This document shows positions 52,046 through 61,547 of a stretch of 64,000 bases of DNA, in pieces. A program made the translations under genes and the position numbers. The stretch spans positions 1 through 64,000 of the forward strand of contig JAFIHA010000036.1 in the NCBI GenBank assembly GCA_017848965.1, read 5' to 3'. The notes under the pieces were generated by a model, which had not been told where the DNA came from, did no database searches, and saw only the letters and a list, made by a program, of their open reading frames with translations. Every line of letters begins with the position of its first letter. The first letter of the stretch is position 1. The stretch comes from Dechloromonas aromatica (nom. nud.). GTDB lineage: Bacteria > Pseudomonadota > Gammaproteobacteria > Burkholderiales > Rhodocyclaceae.

Positions 52046-52276
52046 ATGCAAACCAAGAAATTCAACATCAACGAACTGACGCTCGAGGACATGCAACCGA
52101 AGCAGGCTTCTCGGCATGATCCCTCGAACGTCGGTCGCAAGTGTCTCAAATGCGAGCACATCCGGCTCGCTTCGGAAAGCCACATTCCGGCCTATGAGTG
52201 CCCGAAATGCGGTGCTGTTTACGACAAGATCGAGCAACTGGTCAGCGCTCGTCCCATGGGCAAACTGGCACGCTGA
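52046..52276 (+). CDS. Small zinc-ribbon-like protein, unknown function
   Basis: A 76-residue protein. RKCLKCEHIRLASE and YECPKCGAVYDKIEQ give two CxxC knuckles 17-18 residues apart, a likely zinc ribbon. The ATG follows GGAAAGC and sits 48 bp after pilE. No homologue was recognised. Position and codon use suggest a genuine gene; it could regulate or chaperone the pilus proteins, or be unrelated. Confidence 0.7.
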   Translation: MQTKKFNINELTLEDMQPKQASRHDPSNVGRKCLKCEHIRLASESHIPAYECPKCGAVYDKIEQLVSARPMGKLAR

Positions 52277-52313
52277 ACGACTGTCTGTCCATACTCCTGA
52301 TCCCTCAGGGCCT

Positions 52314-53234
52314 TCAGGCAAGTTCTTTCGGCAGGGCGAACGAAACGCCTTCTTCCACGCCCTGCAACTGCCCCACCGCCGCGCCAGTTAGCTCGCCCAG
52401 GCGGTCAACCACCTGCTGGACCAGGATTTCCGGCGCCGAGGCACCGGCGGTGACGCCGATGCGTTGCTTGCCGACCAGCCAGGCCTCGTGGATTTCTGCA
52501 GCGCTGTCGATCAGGTAGGCGTCAATCCCGCGGCCGGCGGCGACTTCCTTCAGGCGTCGGGAGTTCGAACTGTTCGGGCTGCCGACGACGACAACCAGAT
52601 CGCATTGTTCGGCCAAAGCCTTGACCGCGTCCTGGCGGTTCTGCGTGGCGTAGCAGATGTCGTCCTTCTTCGGCCCCTGAATCGCGGGAAAACGCTGGCG
52701 CAGGGCGTCGATGACGCGACGGGCGTCGTCCATCGATAGCGTCGTCTGGGTCACGTAGGAAAGTTGTTCGGGCAGACGGACCTGCAGTTGCGCGACATCG
52801 TCGACGGTCTCGACCAGATACATGCCGCCGTCGCTCTGCCCCATCGTCCCTTCGACCTCGGGGTGGCCCTTGTGGCCGATCATGACAATCTCGCGCTCGC
52901 CCTTGCGCATGCGCCCGACTTCCAGGTGAACCTTGGTCACCAGCGGGCAGGTCGCGTCGAAAACCTTCAAGCCGCGCTGCTCGGCCTCCTCACGAACCGC
53001 CCGCGAAACGCCGTGGGCGCTGAAGATCACCGTGCTGCCGGCCGGCGCCTCGGCGAGTTCCTCGATGAAGACGGCGCCCTTGGCGCGTAAGTCGTCGCAG
53101 ACGAACTTGTTATGCACGACCTCGTGGCGGACGTAGATCGGCGCGCCGAAGCGCTCCAGCGCGCGCTCGACGATGGCGATGGCGCGTTCGACGCCGGCAC
53201 AGAAGCCGCGAGGATTGGCAAGAATGACCTGCAT
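52314..53234 (-). CDS. ispH: 4-hydroxy-3-methylbut-2-enyl diphosphate reductase
   Basis: A 306-residue iron-sulfur enzyme making IPP and DMAPP in the last step of the MEP pathway. Cluster cysteines are Cys12 ([13 protein letters not shown]), Cys96 ([12 protein letters not shown]) and Cys194 ([11 protein letters not shown]). [15 protein letters not shown] and [12 protein letters not shown] are further signatures. Its ATG overlaps the fkpB stop by one base; it is last in the ribF-ileS-lspA-fkpB-ispH operon and converges on the pilus genes. Confidence 0.96.
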   Translation of the reverse strand: MQVILANPRGFCAGVERAIAIVERALERFGAPIYVRHEVVHNKFVCDDLRAKGAVFIEELAEAPAGSTVIFSAHGVSRAVREEAEQRGLKVFDATCPLVTKVHLEVGRMRKGEREIVMIGHKGHPEVEGTMGQSDGGMYLVETVDDVAQLQVRLPEQLSYVTQTTLSMDDARRVIDALRQRFPAIQGPKKDDICYATQNRQDAVKALAEQCDLVVVVGSPNSSNSRRLKEVAAGRGIDAYLIDSAAEIHEAWLVGKQRIGVTAGASAPEILVQQVVDRLGELTGAAVGQLQGVEEGVSFALPKELA

Positions 53235-53665
53235 TACATGATTCCGATGATTTTCACCTCGAAGCGGATCGGTTTGCCCGCCATCGGGTGATTGAAGTCG
53301 AACAGGGCGCTGGTTTCGTCGAGCTCGCGCAGGAAACCAGCGAAGGTCGCGCCGTTGGGCGCGGTGAATTCGACGACCGAATTCTCCTTGAGTTCCATGC
53401 CGGCGGGCAGTCCGTTACGGGCGATGCGCTCGACCAGGCGTTCGTTATGCACGCCGAAGGCCTGTTCCGGCTCCAGTTCGAACACGTAATGCTCGCCGGC
53501 GTTCAGACCGAGCAGCACGTTTTCGAGGTTCTCGGCGAGCTGGCCGCTGCCCATCTGCAAGGTCGCCGGGCTCATGTCGAAGGTGGACAGGAATTCCTCG
53601 CCATCCAGGGCGGTGACGCGGTAATGCAGGGTCAGGTAGCTGTCGGAGCGGACGGTGGTGCTCAT
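53234..53665 (-). CDS. fkpB: FKBP-type peptidyl-prolyl isomerase (SlpA/FkpB)
   Basis: A 143-residue protein. [19 protein letters not shown], the [35 protein letters not shown] block and [16 protein letters not shown] are signatures of SlyD/SlpA-type FKBPs, but it lacks the His-rich tail of SlyD. It is predicted to catalyse proline isomerisation or act as a chaperone. ATG at 53665 overlaps lspA by 4 bp. Confidence 0.92.
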   Translation of the reverse strand: MSTTVRSDSYLTLHYRVTALDGEEFLSTFDMSPATLQMGSGQLAENLENVLLGLNAGEHYVFELEPEQAFGVHNERLVERIARNGLPAGMELKENSVVEFTAPNGATFAGFLRELDETSALFDFNHPMAGKPIRFEVKIIGIM

Positions 53666-54141
53666 GCCTTGTCTTTCTGTTCTTTGTGGGTCAGCGTAGC
53701 GACGATCAGCAGCAGCGCACCGACGCTGATTGCCGAATCGGCGACGTTGAACGCAGGCCAATAGTAGCCAGCGGCGTGCCATTGGATGAAATCGACGACG
53801 GCGCCAAAGCGCACGCGGTCGATGACGTTACCGAGCGCCCCACCCATCACCAGGGTCAGCGCCAGCGCCATCAGTTTTTGTTCCGGGTGTTTCTTCAGCT
53901 CAAAGGCGATCCAGCCGGAAACGCCGAGCGCCAGTACGGTGAAGAACCAGCGCTGCCAACCCGGCTGGTCGGCGAGAAAGCTGAACGCCGCCCCCGGGTT
54001 GAAAGTCAGCACCCAGTTCCAGAACGGCGCGACGTAGATCGTTTCGCCAAAGCTCAGCGTATTGAGCACGACCCACTTGGCGAGCTGATCGAGAACGACG
54101 ATCAGCGCCGCCAGCGCATACCAGTGCTGCGCCTTAGGCAT
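53662..54141 (-). CDS. lspA: Lipoprotein signal peptidase II
   Basis: A 159-residue inner-membrane aspartic protease with four helices that removes signal peptides from diacylglyceryl-modified prolipoproteins. Catalytic Asp117 and Asp135 lie in [15 protein letters not shown] and [17 protein letters not shown] near residue 17 is also conserved. It overlaps the 3' end of ileS by 8 bp and fkpB by 4 bp, so the operon is tightly coupled. Confidence 0.96.
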   Translation of the reverse strand: MPKAQHWYALAALIVVLDQLAKWVVLNTLSFGETIYVAPFWNWVLTFNPGAAFSFLADQPGWQRWFFTVLALGVSGWIAFELKKHPEQKLMALALTLVMGGALGNVIDRVRFGAVVDFIQWHAAGYYWPAFNVADSAISVGALLLIVATLTHKEQKDKA

Positions 54142-56956
54142 GCGTGCGCACCTCGCCGTCGCCGTGCAGGTTGCTGACGCAGCGCCCGCACAGACCGGGA
54201 TGCGCCAGATCGGCGCCGACGTCTTCGCGCACGTGCCAGCAGCGTTCGCACTTGGCGTGGGCCAGCGGCGTGGCAGTCACCGATTCCTCGGCGGATTCGA
54301 TCAGCGTGGTCGCCGAGCAGATGAAGACGAACTTCAGGTCGTCGCCCAGCGCCGACAGCGCCGCGAACTTGTCGCCGGCACAGCGGATTTCGACTGCCGC
54401 CTGCAGCGCGGCACCAATCTCGCCGGCCTCGCGACGGGCCTCCAGCGCCTTGGTGACGTCGTTGCGCACTTCGCGAACGATCGCCCACTTGGCCAGCAGC
54501 TCGGCCTCGCCAGGCTGTTCCGGCAGCTCATGCCACTGCTGGAACATCACCGAATCGTCCTCGTCACCGCTCAGCACGGCCCAGACTTCCTCGGCGGTAA
54601 ACGAGGTGATCGGCGCCAGCAGGCGGACGAAGGCCTGGGTGATGTGCCACAGCGCCGATTGCGCCGAACGCCGGGCGAGCGACTGCGGCGCCGTCGTGTA
54701 TAGGCGATCCTTGAGGATGTCGAGGTAGAAGCCGCCGAGGTCTTCCGAGCAGAAGGTCTGCAGCGCCTGGACCACGCGGTGGAACTCGTAGCGATCATAA
54801 TCGGCGCGCGCGCCATCCTGCAGAGCGCGAGTCAGTGCCAGCGCATAGCGGTCGATCTCCAGCCAGTTATCGACTGGCAGCATTGCGTTCGACGCGTCGA
54901 AATCGGAAATATTGGCGAGCAGGAAGCGCAGCGTGTTGCGGATGCGGCGGTAGCCTTCGACGACACGCGCCAGGATTTCCTTGGACATCGCCAGTTCGCC
55001 CGAATAATCGGTCGACGCAACCCACAGGCGCAGGATATCGGCGCCCATCTTGTCGGTGACTTCTTCCGGCAGAATGGTGTTGCCGAGCGACTTGCTCATC
55101 TTGCGCCCCTGCTGGTCGACGGTGAAACCGTGCGTCAGCAGCGCCTTGTACGGCGGATGACCGTCGATCGCCGCGCCGGTAAGCAGCGACGAATGGAACC
55201 AGCCGCGATGCTGGTCGGAGCCTTCCAGGTAGAGGTCGGCACGCGGACCGCTGGCATGGCCGTCGTTGTGCGAACCGCGCAGCACATGCCAGTGCGTCGT
55301 GCCGGAATCGAACCAGACGTCGAGCGTATCGCTGATCTTCTCGTACTGCTCGGCTTCCGCCCCCAGCAGTTCGGCGGCGTCGAGCTTGAACCAGGCTTCG
55401 ATGCCTTCCTTTTCCACGCGCTTGGCCACTTCTTCCATCAGCTCGACGGTACGCGGATGCAGTTCGCCGGTTTCCCGGTGCATGAAGAAGGGAATCGGCA
55501 CACCCCAGTTGCGCTGGCGCGAGATGCACCAGTCCGGCCGGTTGGCGATCATGTTGTGCAGGCGCGGCTTGCCCCAGCCAGGATAGAACTCGGTCGCCTC
55601 GACGCCGCGCAGAGCGATCTCGCGCAAGGTCTCCCCTTCCCCGCCGTGCCCGGCTTGTGCCGGTTGGCTGGCCACCCTGTCCATGCCGACGAACCACTGC
55701 GCCGTGGCGCGGTAGATCACCGGTGTCTTGTGCCGCCAGCAGTGCATGTAGCTGTGGCTGATATTGCCGTGCGAGAGCAGGCAGCCGACTTCGGTCAGCT
55801 TGTCGCAGACCGCCTGATTGGCCTTCCAGATCGACATGCCGCCAAAGAAAGGCAGGTCGTCTACATAAACGCCATCGCCCTTGACGATGGAAAGAATCTC
55901 GTCGTTGCCGCGCCCGTAAGCGAGCCAGGTATTGAAGTCATCGACGCCGTGCGCCGGCGCGCTATGCACGACGCCGGTACCGGCATCCAGCCCGACGTAG
56001 TCGGCGAGATAGACCGGCGACTCGCGATCGTACAGCGGGTGGCGGAAGCGCAGCCCTGCCAGCGCCTTGCCCTGCACGGTGGCCAACACGCTGCCTTGCA
56101 GGTCGTAGCGTTGCAGCGAGGCTTCAAGCAGTTCGGCGGCCAGCACCAGCAGCCGCTCGCCGGTATCGACCAGCGCATAGTCATGTTCGGGATGGATGTT
56201 CAGCGCCTGGTTGGCCGGAATGGTCCACGGCGTCGTCGTCCAGATCACCGCGAACGCCGGTTTCGTCAACACCGGCTGGCCGAAGGCAGCCGCCAGTTTT
56301 TGCCCGTCGGCGGCGTCGACCGGAAAGGCCACGTCGATGGTCGGCGATTTCTTGTCGGCATACTCGACTTCCGCCTCGGCCAGCGCCGAACCGCAGTCAA
56401 AACACCAGTTCACCGGCTTCAGGCCCTTGAATACGTAGCCTTTCCTGACGATTTCGGCCAGCGCCCGGATTTCGCCGGCTTCGTTGGCAAAGTTCATCGT
56501 CAGGTAGGGATTGTCCCATTCCCCCAGCACGCCGAGACGGATGAAACCGGCCTTCTGGATTTCGATCTGTTCGGCCGCGTAGGCACGGCACAGTTCGCGC
56601 ACCTTGTCGGCGGGCAGGTTCTTGCCGTGCGTCACCTCGACCTTGTGCTCGATCGGCAGACCGTGGCAATCCCAGCCGGGCACGTAAGGCGCATCGAAGC
56701 CGGCCAGCGTCTTCGAACGGACGATGATGTCCTTGAGAATCTTGTTCAGCGCGTGGCCCAGATGCAGGCTGCCGTTGGCATACGGCGGGCCGTCGTGCAG
56801 GATGAACTTCGGCCGCCCGGCAGAAATCTCGCGAATCCGCCGGTAAAGCTGCTTCTCTTGCCAGCGTGCCACCCACTTCGGCTCGCGCTTGGGCAGGTCG
56901 CCGCGCATCGGGAACGGGGTATCGGGAAGATTCAGGGTGTCTTTGTAATCAGCCAT
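54134..56956 (-). CDS. ileS: Isoleucyl-tRNA synthetase
   Basis: A 940-residue class I synthetase. HIGH motif: [13 protein letters not shown] near residue 60; KMSKSLGN near 600; an editing domain between them; and a C-terminal zinc site [12 protein letters not shown] with CGRC. The N-terminus [20 protein letters not shown] matches the family from the ATG at 56956. An in-frame GTG at 56968 overlaps the ribF stop (GTGA) and would add four residues. Confidence 0.96.
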   Translation of the reverse strand: MADYKDTLNLPDTPFPMRGDLPKREPKWVARWQEKQLYRRIREISAGRPKFILHDGPPYANGSLHLGHALNKILKDIIVRSKTLAGFDAPYVPGWDCHGLPIEHKVEVTHGKNLPADKVRELCRAYAAEQIEIQKAGFIRLGVLGEWDNPYLTMNFANEAGEIRALAEIVRKGYVFKGLKPVNWCFDCGSALAEAEVEYADKKSPTIDVAFPVDAADGQKLAAAFGQPVLTKPAFAVIWTTTPWTIPANQALNIHPEHDYALVDTGERLLVLAAELLEASLQRYDLQGSVLATVQGKALAGLRFRHPLYDRESPVYLADYVGLDAGTGVVHSAPAHGVDDFNTWLAYGRGNDEILSIVKGDGVYVDDLPFFGGMSIWKANQAVCDKLTEVGCLLSHGNISHSYMHCWRHKTPVIYRATAQWFVGMDRVASQPAQAGHGGEGETLREIALRGVEATEFYPGWGKPRLHNMIANRPDWCISRQRNWGVPIPFFMHRETGELHPRTVELMEEVAKRVEKEGIEAWFKLDAAELLGAEAEQYEKISDTLDVWFDSGTTHWHVLRGSHNDGHASGPRADLYLEGSDQHRGWFHSSLLTGAAIDGHPPYKALLTHGFTVDQQGRKMSKSLGNTILPEEVTDKMGADILRLWVASTDYSGELAMSKEILARVVEGYRRIRNTLRFLLANISDFDASNAMLPVDNWLEIDRYALALTRALQDGARADYDRYEFHRVVQALQTFCSEDLGGFYLDILKDRLYTTAPQSLARRSAQSALWHITQAFVRLLAPITSFTAEEVWAVLSGDEDDSVMFQQWHELPEQPGEAELLAKWAIVREVRNDVTKALEARREAGEIGAALQAAVEIRCAGDKFAALSALGDDLKFVFICSATTLIESAEESVTATPLAHAKCERCWHVREDVGADLAHPGLCGRCVSNLHGDGEVRTHA

Positions 56957-56964
56957 TTGCTTGC

Positions 56965-57885
56965 TCACCGCTTGAAGAAGGCCCGCGCCGCCGCGGCATC
57001 GGCCGCGATCTGCGCCTTGAGGGCATCGAAATTGGGAAAACGTTGCTCGTCGCGCAGTTTATGCACGAAACGAACCGAAATATGCGCGCCGTAGATGTCG
57101 CGATCGAAATCGAACAGATGGACTTCGAGCAGCGGTCGCGTGCCACCGAGCGTCGGCCGGATGCCGAGGTTGGCAACGCCGGGCAGCGGCGTCTCGCCGA
57201 GGCCGCCGACCTCGACCGCAAAAACGCCGGTCATCGGCAGCGGGTTGTGCTTGATGCGCAGGTTGGCGGTGGCGAAACCGAGCTGGCGGCCGAGCTTCTG
57301 GCCGTGAACCACCTGGCCGTCCATCATGTACGGGCGGCCGAGCAACTTCGCCGCGTGCGCCATGTCGCCAGCAGCCAGCGCCCGGCGCACGCCGGAACTG
57401 GAGACTCTTTCAGCATCGACAACAACGCTGGCCATCGCTTCGACGGCAAAGCCATGACGTTCGCCAGCAGCCTGCAGCAAGGCGAAATCGCCGACACGCC
57501 CCCTGCCGAAACGGAAATCGTCGCCGATCACGAGATGCCGGACGCGCAGGGCATGCACCAGAACATCGTCGATGAAGGCTTGCGCCCCCAGCGCCGCGAA
57601 AGCGCGGTTGAAGGGGCAGATCATCGCTTGCGCCACGCCGCTGGCGGCGAGCAGTTCGAGCTTTTCGCGGAAGGTGCTGAGGCGGGCCGGTGCCGAATCG
57701 GGCGCGAAGAACTCGCGCGGATGCGGCTCGAAGCTCAATACCGTCGGCACCAGCGAGCGCTCTCCGGCCACCTCGGCCAGACGGCCGATCAGCGCGGCGT
57801 GGCCACGATGCACGCCATCGAAATTGCCGATGGCCAGTGCGACCGGTGCCGGAACAGGACGAGAATAACCGCGAAAAACGCGCAT
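56965..57885 (-). CDS. ribF: Bifunctional riboflavin kinase / FAD synthetase
   Basis: A 306-residue enzyme forming FMN and FAD. The nucleotidyltransferase part has [27 protein letters not shown] and [11 protein letters not shown]. The kinase part has [18 protein letters not shown], the [10 protein letters not shown] block and [18 protein letters not shown] at 57885 was chosen because a longer frame upstream has no conserved sequence and a TATAAT-type box lies just before it. First gene of the five-gene operon. Confidence 0.95.
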   Translation of the reverse strand: MRVFRGYSRPVPAPVALAIGNFDGVHRGHAALIGRLAEVAGERSLVPTVLSFEPHPREFFAPDSAPARLSTFREKLELLAASGVAQAMICPFNRAFAALGAQAFIDDVLVHALRVRHLVIGDDFRFGRGRVGDFALLQAAGERHGFAVEAMASVVVDAERVSSSGVRRALAAGDMAHAAKLLGRPYMMDGQVVHGQKLGRQLGFATANLRIKHNPLPMTGVFAVEVGGLGETPLPGVANLGIRPTLGGTRPLLEVHLFDFDRDIYGAHISVRFVHKLRDEQRFPNFDALKAQIAADAAAARAFFKR

Positions 57886-57909
57886 CGGATGCTGCTGCAA
57901 AAAAGCGCG

Positions 57910-57986
57910 ATTATACCGGGGCGCCCTGAAGTTCCGGCCAAATCCACGAAAAAACAGCCCCTTGCCGCAGAGGCCGCCGCTATAAT
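57910..57986. promoter_or_regulatory. Divergent -10 boxes between ribF and diguanylate cyclase
   Basis: A perfect TATAAT on the minus strand (57915-57910) lies 25 bp before the ribF ATG, and another on the plus strand (57981-57986) 24 bp before the cyclase ATG. The -35 regions are poor. They probably mark the two divergent start sites. Confidence 0.55.
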
Positions 57987-58010
57987 CTGGCAAAATCGAC
58001 AAGCCATCCC

Positions 58011-59057
58011 ATGATGCTCAGCCTGATCAACCATGTTCTTCGCATTTCGGCGCGCCGCGACCGTACCGAAATCAACTCGGCAATGGTCGACGCACTGAAG
58101 GAGCTGTTTTCCCCACGCCGGCTGACCATTTATCGCTGCTATTCCAGCAAACGCAAGACCATTGTCTTCGCCTGCGCCGGCTATGGCCCGCAAGGGCAGT
58201 TCCTGCGCAACGCCTACCTGCCCGAAGCACGCTTCTGCCAGCCGATCGAACGCGACCCGCTGCTCCGACAATGCCGGCGCGAACTCTCCGCCGTCCTCGA
58301 ACCCATGGGCGACGGTTCGCATCGGGTGATCTTCCCGATATTGCGCCTTGATGAACCGATCTACTTCATTGATCTGGTGATGGAAGAGGATTTTTCCGCC
58401 GACCTGCGCGTCACCCTGATGGGACTGGTTGAGTATTTCGGCAACCACATCGGCCTCCTCGACTACGGCGAGGCCGACACGCTGACCGGCCTGGCCAGCC
58501 GCAAGACTTTCGACAAGCACCTGTTCGAACTGCTCGGTCTGGCCGCTTCCGACCACATGCTCGGCAACGCGCCGCAACCTGCCCGGCGCAACGAACAAGC
58601 GGACAGCAACCACTGGCTGGCAGTCTGCGACATCGACCATTTCAAGCGGGTCAATGACAGCTACGGCCACCTGATCGGTGACGAGGTGTTGATCATGGTG
58701 TCGCAGGTGATGCGGCAGAGTTTTCGTTTCGACGACCAGTTGTTCCGCTTCGGCGGCGAGGAATTCATCGCCCTGCTGCAGCCGACCAACCGCCAGTCGG
58801 CCGCGGCAACCCTGGAGCGCTTCCGCCACGACGTCGAGCAGACGGTTTTCAGCCGCGTCGGCCACGTCACCGTCAGCATCGGCTTCAGCCGCCTGCTGCT
58901 CAGTGACACCCCGAGCGACGTCATCGAACGCGCCGACGAGGCGCTTTACTATGCCAAGCGCAACGGCCGCAACCAGCTTGCCTGCTACGAGCAGTTGATC
59001 GAAGACGGGCGGCTGGCCGCCCGCGAAATCGCCAAGGGCGAAGTCGAACTCTTCTGA
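58011..59057 (+). CDS. Diguanylate cyclase with GAF-like N-terminal domain
   Basis: A 348-residue cytosolic protein. The N-terminal ~150 residues (ALKELFSPRRLTIYRCYSSK, FPILRLDEPIYFIDLVME) resemble a GAF-type fold. The GGDEF domain begins DTLTGLASRKTFDKHL and has CDIDHFKRVNDSYGH and active-site GGEEF, preceded by a full inhibitory site RFDD. It should synthesise c-di-GMP with product feedback. It is divergent from ribF and stands alone. Its 3' end overlaps the extended convergent gene. Confidence 0.92.
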   Translation: MMLSLINHVLRISARRDRTEINSAMVDALKELFSPRRLTIYRCYSSKRKTIVFACAGYGPQGQFLRNAYLPEARFCQPIERDPLLRQCRRELSAVLEPMGDGSHRVIFPILRLDEPIYFIDLVMEEDFSADLRVTLMGLVEYFGNHIGLLDYGEADTLTGLASRKTFDKHLFELLGLAASDHMLGNAPQPARRNEQADSNHWLAVCDIDHFKRVNDSYGHLIGDEVLIMVSQVMRQSFRFDDQLFRFGGEEFIALLQPTNRQSAAATLERFRHDVEQTVFSRVGHVTVSIGFSRLLLSDTPSDVIERADEALYYAKRNGRNQLACYEQLIEDGRLAAREIAKGEVELF

Positions 59058-59782
59058 GGCCTCAGCGGCGGCCAGCGGCGGCCAGCGGCGAGCAAGGCGC
59101 TGGCCGCGCTGATCCGCTCGCCGAGCGGCACGGAAGCGTCGTTCATCACCGCCAGCAGGAAAGCCGCCGGATCGGCAAAATGTCCGGCCAAGGGCAAAGC
59201 ACCTGCAGCCGGCGCCTGAACCGGTGTCGGCAGTTGGGCCATTGCCTTGGCCAACTGCCGGTCGTCGATCGCCCTCAAGCCGGCCAGCATTTCCACCTGG
59301 CGTTCCGGATTGGGCGGAAACTCCAGACCCGGCTCGCTGACGAACATGCTGCCCATGCCGGGGTCGATGAAGGCCGACCAGCGCTCGACACCGGCGTCGA
59401 ACGCTGGCACCAACGGCACTGCTTCAACCCCGCTCAACGGATGACAGCGCACCCGCTCGGCCGGCAGATCGCTCAGGCAAGCTGCCCGCAGGCCATCGTA
59501 AAACGCGGCCAGTTGCGGCAGTGGCCGCGGTGTTGCGAAAGCCAGCCAGAGCGTGAACGCGCCGCCGACGGACACCGACAGCGCTGGCTGCGGCAAGGCC
59601 AGCTCGTCGGCGAGATAACTCAGGGTTGCACCAACGCTCGGCCAGTCGCTGGCCTGCGGGAATTCGATGAGCAAGGCGCGGGCCGTGCCAGCGGCGTCAA
59701 GCAGCGGCAGTTGCGCGGCATCGCCAGCGATATCGGCAGCCGTGTAAAGACGGCGCAGTTCAGTGAGCGGCGCGGCCTGCAT
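58985..59782 (-). CDS. Hypothetical protein, extended at its 3' end by a repeat
   Basis: A 265-residue protein of unknown family, rich in Ala/Leu/Pro. SVGGAFTLWLAFATPRPLPQLAAFYDGLRAA and ERWSAFIDPGMGSMFVSEPGLEFPPNP are the best-conserved-looking parts; no catalytic motif was recognised. Its ATG overlaps the amiC stop (TGATG), so it is likely co-transcribed after tsaE and amiC. The last ~25 codons run antisense through the neighbouring cyclase gene because a 10-bp tandem duplication displaces the natural stop. Confidence 0.6.
   Translation of the reverse strand: MQAAPLTELRRLYTAADIAGDAAQLPLLDAAGTARALLIEFPQASDWPSVGATLSYLADELALPQPALSVSVGGAFTLWLAFATPRPLPQLAAFYDGLRAACLSDLPAERVRCHPLSGVEAVPLVPAFDAGVERWSAFIDPGMGSMFVSEPGLEFPPNPERQVEMLAGLRAIDDRQLAKAMAQLPTPVQAPAAGALPLAGHFADPAAFLLAVMNDASVPLGERISAASALLAAGRRWPPLRPQKSSTSPLAISRAASRPSSINCS
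59063..59090. repeat. Short tandem repeat (10-bp unit)
   Basis: CAGCGGCGGC occurs as 2.8 head-to-tail copies at 59063-59072, 59073-59082 and 59083-59090. It lies just after the diguanylate cyclase stop and within the 3' part of the convergent hypothetical gene. The unit is not a multiple of three, so copy number changes shift that gene's frame. Confidence 0.85.
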
Positions 59783-61098
59783 CAGCCGATCTGGGCGATC
59801 TTCGCCTTCGGCCCCGGCGGATGCTTGATGAAGTACTGGCGGATGCCGCGCATGATGGCGTCGGCCATCTGCTCCTGATAGGCGTCGTCCTTCAAGCGCA
59901 GCTCTTCTTCCGGATTGGAGATGAAGGCGGTCTCGATCAGTGCCGATGGAATGTCCGGCGCCTTGAGGACGGCGAATCCCGCCTGCTCGACGCTGGTCTT
60001 GTGCAGGTGGTTGATCGAGCCGAGTTCGCCGAGCAGGTACTTGCCGAGTTTGAGGCTGTCGTTGATGGTCGCCGTCTGCGACAGATCGAGCAGGGTGCGG
60101 GCCAGGAAAACGTCCTTGGTCTTGGCCAGATTGACGCCGCCGATCAGGTCGGCGCTGTTTTCCTTCTGCGCCAGCAGGCGAGCCTGGGTGCTCGACGCCC
60201 CCTTCTCGGACAGGACGAAGACCGAGGAACCACGCGCATCGGGCTTGATCCAGGCGTCGGCATGGATCGACAGGAAGAGGTCGGACTGGATGCGTCGCGC
60301 CTTCTGCACGCGCACCTGCAGCGGAACGAAGAAATCGCCGTCGCGGGTGAGCACGGCGCGCATGTTCGGTTCGGCGTCGATGCGCGCTTTCAGGCGACGA
60401 GCGATGGCCAGCGTGACCGCCTTTTCGTGGGTACCGCGCTTGCCGACGGCACCGGGATCTTCGCCGCCATGCCCGGGATCGAGCATGATCGTCACCAGCC
60501 GGTCCACCACGGCCTTGCCGGAACGCTTCGCCACCTGCGGCTCTGGCACCTTGGCCGGCTTCGCTTCCTCGCCGCCGAGGTCCTGCCCCGGCTTGAGCGG
60601 CTCGACCGCGTCGCGCCGCCCTTCGAGCAGCGCCATCAGGGGATCGGCCGGGGTTTCCGGATAGATGTCGAGGACCAGGCGGTGACCGTATTCGCCAACT
60701 GGCACCAAGGAGAACACCTGCGGCACGACGCGCGTCTTCAGTTCCATCACCAGACGGACGACGCCCGGTTTGAAGCGGCCGGCCCGCAACAGCTTGATGT
60801 AGGGATCGTCATCGCCGACCTTGCCGGCCAGGCTGTCGAGCACGCTGTTGAACTCGACACCTTCGATGTCGACGACCAGACGCTCTGGATTTTCGACGGT
60901 GAAATGGGTGAATTTCAGCGGCGCGTCGTGTTCGAGCGTGACCCGGGTGTAATCGGCGGCCGGCCAGATGCGTACCGCGACGATCGCCGGCCGGCTGGCG
61001 GCGCGACCGGTGAGCGGCGTGACCGAGAGAACTAGCGCGCTGCCGGCGTAGCGCAGGAGCTGCCGACGGCGCGGATCGAGGCGGTGGTCCTTACGCAT
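59782..61098 (-). CDS. amiC: N-acetylmuramoyl-L-alanine amidase, AmiC type
   Basis: A 438-residue periplasmic enzyme cleaving peptide side chains from peptidoglycan during cell separation. DPRRRQLLRYAGSALVLS forms a twin-arginine (RRxxLL) signal, as in AmiC. An AMIN domain (~40-150) targets the septum. The amidase_3 domain has Zn ligands in MLDPGHGGEDPGAVG (His), KRGTHEKAV (Glu) and LFLSIHADAW (His), plus catalytic Glu in IPSALIETAFISNPEEE. ATG at 61098 lies 67 bp inside tsaE. Confidence 0.93.
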   Translation of the reverse strand: MRKDHRLDPRRRQLLRYAGSALVLSVTPLTGRAASRPAIVAVRIWPAADYTRVTLEHDAPLKFTHFTVENPERLVVDIEGVEFNSVLDSLAGKVGDDDPYIKLLRAGRFKPGVVRLVMELKTRVVPQVFSLVPVGEYGHRLVLDIYPETPADPLMALLEGRRDAVEPLKPGQDLGGEEAKPAKVPEPQVAKRSGKAVVDRLVTIMLDPGHGGEDPGAVGKRGTHEKAVTLAIARRLKARIDAEPNMRAVLTRDGDFFVPLQVRVQKARRIQSDLFLSIHADAWIKPDARGSSVFVLSEKGASSTQARLLAQKENSADLIGGVNLAKTKDVFLARTLLDLSQTATINDSLKLGKYLLGELGSINHLHKTSVEQAGFAVLKAPDIPSALIETAFISNPEEELRLKDDAYQEQMADAIMRGIRQYFIKHPPGPKAKIAQIG

Positions 61099-61547
61099 GA
61101 CGCCCCCCTTTCCGAGATGGCTGCAAGTTCGGCAACACGCGCGCCACCGGCGTGCCGCAGGAGAATGCGGAGATCGGGCGCTGGCACGCAGCCGGCCGCC
61201 TTGTCGGGCCATTCGACCAGGCAGACGGAGGCGTCGTTGAAGTATTCACCAAATCCCGCATCGAGGAATTCCTCGGGTGACTCGAAACGATAAAAATCAA
61301 AGTGATACAAGTATAAACTCGAAACTACGTAAACTTCAACCAAAGCATAGGTCGGACTTTTCACCGGACCACTGTATCCAAGCGCCCGGATCATCGCCCG
61401 TGCCAGCGTCGTCTTGCCGGCGCCGAGGTCGCCTTCGAGGTAGATCACCAGCCCCGGCTGCAACGCCTGCGCCAGTTCGGCACCGAGGCACTGGGTCGCC
61501 GCCTCGTCGGGGAGATCGAAAACGGCGGTAACATCCGGGCTATGCAT
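61032..61547 (-). CDS. tsaE: tRNA threonylcarbamoyladenosine ATPase TsaE
   Basis: A 171-residue P-loop protein required for t6A formation on tRNA. Walker A is LEGDLGAGKTTLARAMIRALG; SPTYALVEVY and FDFYRFESPEEFLDAGFGEYF are signatures. The last ~20 residues extend 67 bp into amiC, longer than usual. Its ATG (61547) overlaps the divergent queG ATG (61542). Confidence 0.93.
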   Translation of the reverse strand: MHSPDVTAVFDLPDEAATQCLGAELAQALQPGLVIYLEGDLGAGKTTLARAMIRALGYSGPVKSPTYALVEVYVVSSLYLYHFDFYRFESPEEFLDAGFGEYFNDASVCLVEWPDKAAGCVPAPDLRILLRHAGGARVAELAAISERGASCVRTTASIRAVGSSCATPAAR

